Source: Spirochaetota bacterium
Lineage (GTDB): Bacteria; Spirochaetota; UBA4802; UBA5550
Length of the DNA stretch: 45,876 nucleotides
Assembly (NCBI GenBank): GCA_003246895.1
Contig: QKCL01000004.1
Span: forward strand, 1 to 45,876
Reading direction: 5' to 3'
Shown here: one piece after another, positions 26,031-32,044 of the stretch
Layout: every line of letters begins with the position of its first letter
How positions within the stretch are numbered: the stretch's first letter is position 1
The notes under the pieces: generated by a model
The model's input: only the letters and a program-made list of their open reading frames with translations
What the model was told of the DNA's origin: nothing
Databases searched by the model: none
Translations under genes and position numbers: made by a program

Positions 26031-26354
26031 ATGGGCAATGATATTTTTGACAGATTATTCGGCATACTCGAAGAGAGAAAGGGGGCTGACCCTGAGAAAT
26101 CCTATGTTTCAAAGCTCATGTACAGGGGTGCTGAAAAGATAAACAGCAAAATAATGGAGGAAGCTGAAGAGGTATGCGAGGCTGCGCTGGGGGATGACAG
26201 AGACCATCTTGTCTATGAAATCTGCGACCTGCTTTTTCATACATTCGTACAGGCTTCCCACAACAATATATCCATAGATGAAATCAGGGCCGAGCTTGAC
26301 AGGCGTTTCGGCACAAGCGGACTTGAAGAAAAGGCAAACAGGGGTGTGAAATGA
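26031..26354 (+). CDS. hisE: Phosphoribosyl-ATP pyrophosphatase
   Basis: The enzyme hydrolyses phosphoribosyl-ATP to phosphoribosyl-AMP, the second step of histidine synthesis. The 107-residue protein has the MazG-like all-helical metal site: EEAEEVCEAALGDD near residue 42 and YEICDLLFHTFV near 65, supplying the Glu and Asp ligands. It is a stand-alone HisE rather than a HisIE fusion. AGAGG precedes the ATG by about six bases. The stop overlaps the hisG start (ATGA), so the second and first steps of the pathway are translationally coupled. The remaining his genes are not in the window. Confidence 0.92.
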   Translation: MGNDIFDRLFGILEERKGADPEKSYVSKLMYRGAEKINSKIMEEAEEVCEAALGDDRDHLVYEICDLLFHTFVQASHNNISIDEIRAELDRRFGTSGLEEKANRGVK

Positions 26355-27217
26355 ATCTGAACGGAAGTGAAAAAATCAAATTTGCAATACCTTCAAAGGG
26401 CAGGCTCAAGGAGCCTACTATCGAGCTTTTAAAGAGGGCCGGGTTCAAGTTCAGGGAGACCGGCAGGCATCTCTATGCCACCTGTACCAATTTCGATCTT
26501 GTATTCATATTTGTCAGGGCGGACGATATTCCGGTGCTTGTAGAATCGGGAGTTGTTGACCTTGGGGTAACAGGCAGCGACCTTATCCTTGAAAGAAATG
26601 CCGATGTTGAAAAGATCTTTTCACTGGGATTCGGGAAATGCAGACTCTGTGTTGCTGTGAAAGACGAGGAAAATCTTCAGGGGCTTGATGATCTTAAAGG
26701 GGCAACCATTGCCACATCCTTTCCGGTGATGACAGAGAAGTTTTTTAAAGATAATAATGTGAGCGTAAACTGCATAGAAATGAACGGTTCTGTTGAGGTC
26801 ATGATTGCACTGAATCTTGCAAGGGCAATAGTTGATATTGTGGAGACAGGAGACAGCCTCAGAGACAATGACTTAAAGGTTTTCAGGGAGATCGGGGTCT
26901 ATGAAACGACTCTCATAGCAAACAGTGAGTCGGTTAAGAAGGATGAGGTAGTGCGTATTAAACGCCGCATCGAGGGTGTTCTGGTGGCAAACATGTACAG
27001 TGTTCTCGAATACAATATCAGACAGGGAGACCTGAAGGAGGCTGAATTTATTACTCCGGGATATGAGTCTCCCACAATCTCAAAACTTGATTCAGGTGAC
27101 TGGTATGCGGTAAAGGTCATGGTGAAGAAGAATGATGTTGTTCAGGTGATGGACAAGCTTGAAGCCCTTGGTGCCACTGCAATCATGGAGACTGAAATTA
27201 CAAACTGCAGGCTTTAG
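26351..27217 (+). CDS. hisG: ATP phosphoribosyltransferase, long form
   Basis: The enzyme joins ATP and PRPP in the first, committed step of histidine synthesis. The 288 residues contain the catalytic domain: KFAIPSKGRLKEPTIELL at the start, GVTGSDLILE near 72, and the PRPP-binding segment IVDIVETGDSLRDND near 160. A C-terminal ACT-like regulatory domain (about 215-288) contains DWYAVKVMVKKNDV. That domain marks the long form, which binds histidine as feedback inhibitor and does not need HisZ. It overlaps hisE by four bases. Confidence 0.94.
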   Translation: MNLNGSEKIKFAIPSKGRLKEPTIELLKRAGFKFRETGRHLYATCTNFDLVFIFVRADDIPVLVESGVVDLGVTGSDLILERNADVEKIFSLGFGKCRLCVAVKDEENLQGLDDLKGATIATSFPVMTEKFFKDNNVSVNCIEMNGSVEVMIALNLARAIVDIVETGDSLRDNDLKVFREIGVYETTLIANSESVKKDEVVRIKRRIEGVLVANMYSVLEYNIRQGDLKEAEFITPGYESPTISKLDSGDWYAVKVMVKKNDVVQVMDKLEALGATAIMETEITNCRL

Positions 27218-27413
27218 TAAGCATTATTTATCCCGGTTTGATTTTGTTAATGACGGAATCCAGCCGGGAGAGAACCTGTATGGTGCAGAAATTATCTGAT
27301 TGCATTCCTTAAAAGACTTCAGCATTGTGTGAATAGCAGCACGGTGTTGACTATCCCTTTGATTTGTCTACTCCGACTCTGAAATTTGACTTTCAAGCCA
27401 GACATTTTTTCTC

Positions 27414-27442
27414 TTGTAAATTAAATATACAAAAGTATATTT
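27414..27442 (+). promoter_or_regulatory. Candidate promoter overlapped by an 8-bp palindrome
   Basis: TTGTAA (27414-27419) and TATATT (27436-27441) are 16 bases apart. AAATATAC (27423-27430) and GTATATTT (27435-27442) form a perfect inverted repeat around AAAA, covering the spacer and -10. It is a plausible operator for the CsgG-like gene. Confidence 0.4.
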
Positions 27443-27503
27443 TGGGTATGTAAAAACCCTATGATTTTTGCGGTGTTTTATTAGCTCATGGAGATAGAAA
27501 GAA

Positions 27504-28610
27504 ATGAAAAAGATATTAGTAATAATTATTGTACTGTTATGGATTCCTGCCACGGCTTCTGTATATGACAATATTGCGGCTGAAATATATAAAAAAATAC
27601 CGGCAAAGAAAAGAAAAAATGCAATCGCGGTTATGCCCTTCAATGCAGGTAAAGCCGGAAGCGATTCCGGTGAGGTGGCCGTATCGGGGATTGAAAAAGC
27701 CCTTGTCAATAAAGGTGCCGTGCTTACTGAAAGGAGGCAGATTGATAAACTGATCAGGGAGCAGGAGCTCCAGATGACCGGATTGGTATCTGACAGGGAT
27801 GCTTATAAAGTTGGCCGGGGTGTCGGAGCGCGATATATTCTGCTCGGGACTCTCTCTGTTATTAACAGGTACGGGGAAAGTGAAAATAAGGGTCTCAGGA
27901 TTAGTGTAAGACTTGTTGATGTCCATACCTACAGGGTAATTGCAGTCAGTTCAGGAGATGTTGCATTGAATGATTCTTCTTCAAAATACAGGCGCCAGAT
28001 CGCGAAAAAACCCTCTGAATATCCGGGATTCCTCGAACTATACGGCGGGATGACAATACTTGAATATAAAGGTGAATTTGATAAGGAACTCGCATACGGA
28101 GGAAAAACAATCGAAAAGATGATGGATCCCGGCTATATACTTGGCGTCAGGTATGTTAACCGCAATTCCGGGTTTTTCACAATGGCATGGGAGTTTAATC
28201 ACACCTCCCAAAAAATGGATTCCGTAGTAAACCGGGTCAGAACCTATCAGGTATCCTGGATACCAATAGTAAGGCTTCCCCTCTGGACATATGCAGACAT
28301 ACTTTCGGATTACACAAATCTCTATGTGGGTTATGCAGTTGGACTCGGTATCAATAATGTAAATTATACTGATGTTGAAAACGGAGTAGAGGAGAAAAAG
28401 AGTTCAAAAGGTCTCGGTGTCTGTTCATCTGTCATCGGCGGTTTGAAAGTGGGCATTACCGAGGCAATAGCATTCTTCGGGGAGTTTAGATATGCACCCG
28501 ACTTTCTTAACAAGTACTGGAGAAGCCATGAGGTTAATGGTGATGGAGATATCTCCGGCGAAAAATTGACCGGCCCGTCATTTTATTTTGGGATAAGCTT
28601 TGTTCCATGA
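27504..28610 (+). CDS. Exported protein with CsgG/FlgO-like domain and C-terminal barrel-like region
   Basis: The 368-residue protein has an N-terminal signal (MKKILVIIIVLLWIPATA). Residues 40-150 resemble the CsgG/FlgO-type domain: AIAVMPFNAG, then IEKALVNKGAVLTERRQIDKLIREQ and ARYILLGTLSVI. That domain occurs in periplasmic and outer-membrane-associated proteins. The rest, about 170-368, is strand-rich and ends TGPSFYFGISFVP, as in a small outer-membrane barrel. GGAG precedes the ATG. It is a single gene bounded by hisG upstream and a palindromic repeat downstream. The exact role is unknown; a surface assembly or envelope-sensing role is possible. Confidence 0.7.
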   Translation: MKKILVIIIVLLWIPATASVYDNIAAEIYKKIPAKKRKNAIAVMPFNAGKAGSDSGEVAVSGIEKALVNKGAVLTERRQIDKLIREQELQMTGLVSDRDAYKVGRGVGARYILLGTLSVINRYGESENKGLRISVRLVDVHTYRVIAVSSGDVALNDSSSKYRRQIAKKPSEYPGFLELYGGMTILEYKGEFDKELAYGGKTIEKMMDPGYILGVRYVNRNSGFFTMAWEFNHTSQKMDSVVNRVRTYQVSWIPIVRLPLWTYADILSDYTNLYVGYAVGLGINNVNYTDVENGVEEKKSSKGLGVCSSVIGGLKVGITEAIAFFGEFRYAPDFLNKYWRSHEVNGDGDISGEKLTGPSFYFGISFVP

Positions 28611-28737
28611 TTTTTGAAACAATTATATCCTGAATTATCTGTGGTCAGCCTGTTCTTTTCTTTTCAGGTCTGCCAGCCGGGGTGGTCTTTTCCCATCCTC
28701 TGTCCGGGATGATCGTCTCTTTATATTGTGCTGAATA

Positions 28738-28816
28738 CCGTCATTACGGGGGATGTGAGAAGTGGAGTATTCATTAAAAAAGGATTTCTCCTCACATGGT
28801 TCGTCGAAATGACAGG
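28738..28816. repeat. Palindromic dispersed-repeat-like element
   Basis: The ends are inverted (ccgtcatt / aatgacagg). An inner stem pairs atgtgag with ctcacat around a loop containing a run of A. The sequence is of the kind found repeatedly between genes in many genomes (tgtcatttcgac ... gaggagaaat, from memory). It would form one long hairpin. No second copy was found in this window. Confidence 0.4.
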
Positions 28817-28822
28817 TGTTTC

Positions 28823-29356
28823 TCATATATCCATGGAAAACTTGTCATCATGGTCGGGGGATGACATATCTGCAAATTTAAGGTCGCCCCCGCATGAGGG
28901 GCATGTTTCAAGGCCGCTTTTCATGGAAAAGTCGCTGCCGCAGTAGGGGCATTTTTTAAGTTTCAGTTTGAACTGGTATCCGTGGAATATGTAGAACATT
29001 ATGCCGTTTCTGGTTTCCCTTCGGGCAATTCCCGATTTTACAAGGGAGTTCAGTTCCTCGTCCAGTGCTTCGGTGCTGTCCGATGTTCCCTGAAAAAGTT
29101 CCTCTCTCACGAGCCCGTTATTCCTTGCCGCGATTAAAAGTATTTTTTTTCTTATGGAAGAGGGAGACATGCTGAGGCCCTTGAGAAAAAGTATTATACC
29201 TGGAATTATGAGAGGTACCGACACAGCAAGCATTATCAGTCCTGTTCTGAGCCGTGAATTCGTTTCATCTGAAGCTGTGACAAAAATAAGTCCCAGGAGA
29301 GCAAGCATTACCCCGGGAAGAAGGAGTATGGAGCCCAGTATTATTTTAAGTGCCAT
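28823..29356 (-). CDS. Membrane protein with C-terminal zinc ribbon
   Basis: The 177-residue protein starts with two membrane helices, IILGSILLLPGVMLALLGLIF and the one around LIMLAVSVPLIIPGIILFL. A winged-helix-like middle follows (KILLIAARNNGLVREELF, then LNSLVKSGIARRE). It ends in a double zinc ribbon, CPYCGSDF and CPSCGGDL. The ATG at 29356 overlaps the upstream stop as TGATG, so it is preferred to GTG at 29362. It is the last gene of the four-gene operon headed by the Cys-His tail membrane protein. Zinc ribbons beside a winged helix suggest protein or nucleic-acid contact at the membrane. Function unknown. Confidence 0.72.
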   Translation of the reverse strand: MALKIILGSILLLPGVMLALLGLIFVTASDETNSRLRTGLIMLAVSVPLIIPGIILFLKGLSMSPSSIRKKILLIAARNNGLVREELFQGTSDSTEALDEELNSLVKSGIARRETRNGIMFYIFHGYQFKLKLKKCPYCGSDFSMKSGLETCPSCGGDLKFADMSSPDHDDKFSMDI

Positions 29357-30621
29357 CACCACTGCTCCTTTGTTCTCTTGTTAAGCTCATCACCCATGGC
29401 TGTAAAATATTTCTCAATATTTTTATCTGTGAGAAATTTATCGGTTTTTTCTTTCATCTCATTTGCGAAATCCATGGGATGGGTTGAACTTTTCTCTACA
29501 TCTATGAATTTCTCCAGATTCTCCAGTTCTGCGAAGAATTCCTCAGAAGCCTTGGGGACATTTATATTCAGCGTGGGGAGCTGGGAATACTGGTCCTCTG
29601 TTTTTTTAACCTTCGCAAGGCTCTCTTTGAATGTCTTCATCCCGTCCCGAAGCCCCTTGATGAGGGCAATGATCGATACAGCTCCCTTTATTCCCTCCTG
29701 TAGCGTGCTGAATACACGGTTCAGTTCTCCGGTCTCAACGAGGCTTCCGGCAATATCCTTCCTGTCCTCGCTGAATGGCTCTCCGCAGAAGTTGCAGTAG
29801 AAGAAGTTTCCTGTGTTTTTATTTCCGCATTTTTTGCACTGGGACGGTTTTTTCACATCCATATCTTTTATAATAAATTTTTCATCTCCCTGAAGTCTCT
29901 TGAGCGCCTCTGTAAATGAGGATTTTTCTATGAGTTTTTCAGCTGATGATGTGAGTGTTTCAATTTTTTCAGAGATTATGGAATACTCCGTCTGAATATC
30001 ACTCCAGTCCTTCTGAATGGCCTCATCCTTTGTGTCCAGGTTCTTCTCCATGTCGATCCATTTCTTCCGGACATTTTCTATACTGACCATGAGTTCTGCC
30101 CGTTTTTCGATGAGTTCATTTTTCTCTTTTTCAATTTTTTTCATTCTGAAGAAATTTGTGATTATTCCGAAACCTGTGTTCAGTTCATCAATTGTGGCAT
30201 TGTACCGGGCAATCTCATCGTCCAGTGTGTTTATCTTTTTTTTAAGTTTCTCCTCGTATTTGTCCAGGTCTGTGTTTGTTTTTCTGAGCTGCGTATAGTT
30301 TTCCTTTTTATCGGCCTTGACCTTTTCGAGTTCCCTGCCCATTTGGCTTCTCTGGTCCTTCAGTTCTGCAAGACGGGCCTGAAATATTTTCTTCTGTTCC
30401 GGAAGGGCCTCTTCATAGTATTTCCTTATTTCACCGGGGAAGTGACTGCTGTCGCTGAAAAAACAGTTCTGGAGAAAGTCGATCTCCCGGTTCCTGGTCT
30501 CTATGACGTTGTTGAAGTTTCTGTTGAATTCAGTTTCAATGGTGTTGAGTTTTTCATAAATTTTTCTGGTTACACCCAGCCCTGAGTCCATGAATTCTAT
30601 CATACTTACAAGTGTTCCCAT
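29356..30621 (-). CDS. Coiled-coil protein with central zinc ribbon
   Basis: The 421-residue protein is soluble, with no signal peptide. Residues about 20-245 are predicted coiled coil, rich in Glu, Lys and Leu heptads. Near residue 265 a zinc ribbon, CKKCGNKN...CNFCGEPF, breaks the coil. A short hydrophobic stretch (GAVSIIALIKGLRDGM near 310) precedes another helical end. The ATG overlaps the stop of the radical SAM gene (TAATG), so the two proteins are probably made in step. No family is recognised. As part of this operon it may tether or organise the modification enzyme and the membrane substrate; this is inference only. Confidence 0.72.
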   Translation of the reverse strand: MGTLVSMIEFMDSGLGVTRKIYEKLNTIETEFNRNFNNVIETRNREIDFLQNCFFSDSSHFPGEIRKYYEEALPEQKKIFQARLAELKDQRSQMGRELEKVKADKKENYTQLRKTNTDLDKYEEKLKKKINTLDDEIARYNATIDELNTGFGIITNFFRMKKIEKEKNELIEKRAELMVSIENVRKKWIDMEKNLDTKDEAIQKDWSDIQTEYSIISEKIETLTSSAEKLIEKSSFTEALKRLQGDEKFIIKDMDVKKPSQCKKCGNKNTGNFFYCNFCGEPFSEDRKDIAGSLVETGELNRVFSTLQEGIKGAVSIIALIKGLRDGMKTFKESLAKVKKTEDQYSQLPTLNINVPKASEEFFAELENLEKFIDVEKSSTHPMDFANEMKEKTDKFLTDKNIEKYFTAMGDELNKRTKEQW

Positions 30622-32036
30622 TATTTACTCCCCGGTGCGGTAATTCCCCTGACACCTTTGCTTTTTACTCTTATTTTGTTTTCCAGGTTCCAGAGAAAGT
30701 TGCCCACCATTGGCTTCCTGTTCCGGACCTCTTCTATCTCCTTAAATGAACCCGCGTTTTCCCAGTAGAGCGGGCATGCTCCTGAACAGAGCGGAACCAG
30801 TTCACATTTTCTGCAGACCGGCGGCGTGTACCTTTTCTCTCTGTAATACAGAGCCTGGTCGGATTCCCAGATAGATTCAAAAGATTTATGGAGGAGACTG
30901 CCGATTCCCCTGTCATAGCTTGAGCATGGTATTATTTCCCCTGAAGGGTTCACAGAGAGAAGCCCTGAAACACAGGCACAGGACTTGGCTCCCAGATTGT
31001 GTTCAACGGGGTTGAATATGCAGTATGGTGTGGGAGAATACCATACAAATTTTACCCCTATGTAATTGCATCTTCGTATTACAGGTTCAATTATGGGCCC
31101 GATTGTGGAGTAGCCTATGTTGATGTTGTCATTATCCCTTGCAATGCCGGTTGCGATTATCATGTTCATTGAAAGATAGGCGGCGTTGAATTCTGTTTTA
31201 ACAAAGTCAACGAGGGGTATGAGGTGATCCATGTTGCCGTGGCATATTGTTGTGTTTGTGTGTGTATGAATTCCTGCGCTTTTAAGATTGTGTATTGCCT
31301 GGATTACAGAGTCATAGGCATTTTCATTTCCCGTAACCCTGTTGTGAATTTCCCTGTCGTGGGATTCAAGGCTCACCTGGGAAGAGTTGAGGCCGGCTTT
31401 TTTAAGTTCTGCGACCAGCTCGCTGTCGCCGCATCTGATTCCGTTTGTGATGAGATTTGTCCGCATGCCGAGTTTTGAGGCATAGTGTACGAGTTCAGGC
31501 AGGTCTGTTCTCAGGGTCGGCTCTCCTCCGGTGAAGGAGATTGTCGGTACCTTTGCCTCTTCATGTATCTTTTTTATAATGGTCTTTATCTGTTCAGTGG
31601 TCATCTCATTCTGCCTGTCACCCCTGTAGGGGCTTGAGGCATAGCAGAATTCACAGCGGTTCTGGCATGAGTATGTAAGTGCTATTTCAGAGAGGACAGG
31701 ATGCTTTATGCTTTCCGGGTCAAAGGGAATTGTATTTATCATGGATGCAGCAGAGTAGTTCTCGTTCATGAGTGAATTTACAGTGTTTATCATTTCAGAC
31801 ATGTCTGCAGTAATGAGGTTCAGGTCTTTTCTGTACTTTTCAGAAAGGAACAGGGCAAGATCCATGGCGGATTTTTTTTCTGCGTACAGGCCGTTCAGTA
31901 TTTCAAAGCCTGTGCTGTTTATGTGATATATCTTGTTTGGCCTTATTATAAGGAGCATGTCATCAGGCCGGAGATAAAGTATCTCTCTTGTTGAATCTAC
32001 ATAGGAATCTATTTTTGTATAAATTTCTTTTTCCAT
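30621..32036 (-). CDS. Radical SAM/SPASM peptide-modifying enzyme with N-terminal PqqD-like domain
   Basis: The start at 32036 gives 471 residues and is supported by AGGCGG directly before it. Residues about 20-90 look like a PqqD-like RiPP recognition element (LRPDDMLLIIRPNKIYHINS, then GFEILNGL and LFLSEKY). The radical SAM core begins with C124-x3-C128-x2-C131 (SCQNRCEFCY), binding the 4Fe-4S cluster, with GGEP at 170-173. The SPASM part has C355-x15-C371 and C408-x2-C411-x5-C417-x3-C421, binding auxiliary clusters. Such enzymes install cross-links or other radical changes on ribosomal peptides. The adjacent Cys-His repeat tail is the obvious candidate substrate. An upstream start at 32177 only translates the repeat DNA out of frame and is rejected. 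Confidence 0.88.
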   Translation of the reverse strand: MEKEIYTKIDSYVDSTREILYLRPDDMLLIIRPNKIYHINSTGFEILNGLYAEKKSAMDLALFLSEKYRKDLNLITADMSEMINTVNSLMNENYSAASMINTIPFDPESIKHPVLSEIALTYSCQNRCEFCYASSPYRGDRQNEMTTEQIKTIIKKIHEEAKVPTISFTGGEPTLRTDLPELVHYASKLGMRTNLITNGIRCGDSELVAELKKAGLNSSQVSLESHDREIHNRVTGNENAYDSVIQAIHNLKSAGIHTHTNTTICHGNMDHLIPLVDFVKTEFNAAYLSMNMIIATGIARDNDNINIGYSTIGPIIEPVIRRCNYIGVKFVWYSPTPYCIFNPVEHNLGAKSCACVSGLLSVNPSGEIIPCSSYDRGIGSLLHKSFESIWESDQALYYREKRYTPPVCRKCELVPLCSGACPLYWENAGSFKEIEEVRNRKPMVGNFLWNLENKIRVKSKGVRGITAPGSK

Positions 32037-32044
32037 GGTGCCGC

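Noticed and set aside
29378-30298. Plus-strand Ser/Phe-rich open frames opposite the coiled-coil gene
   Set aside because: Typical antisense shadows of Glu/Lys-rich coding sequence.
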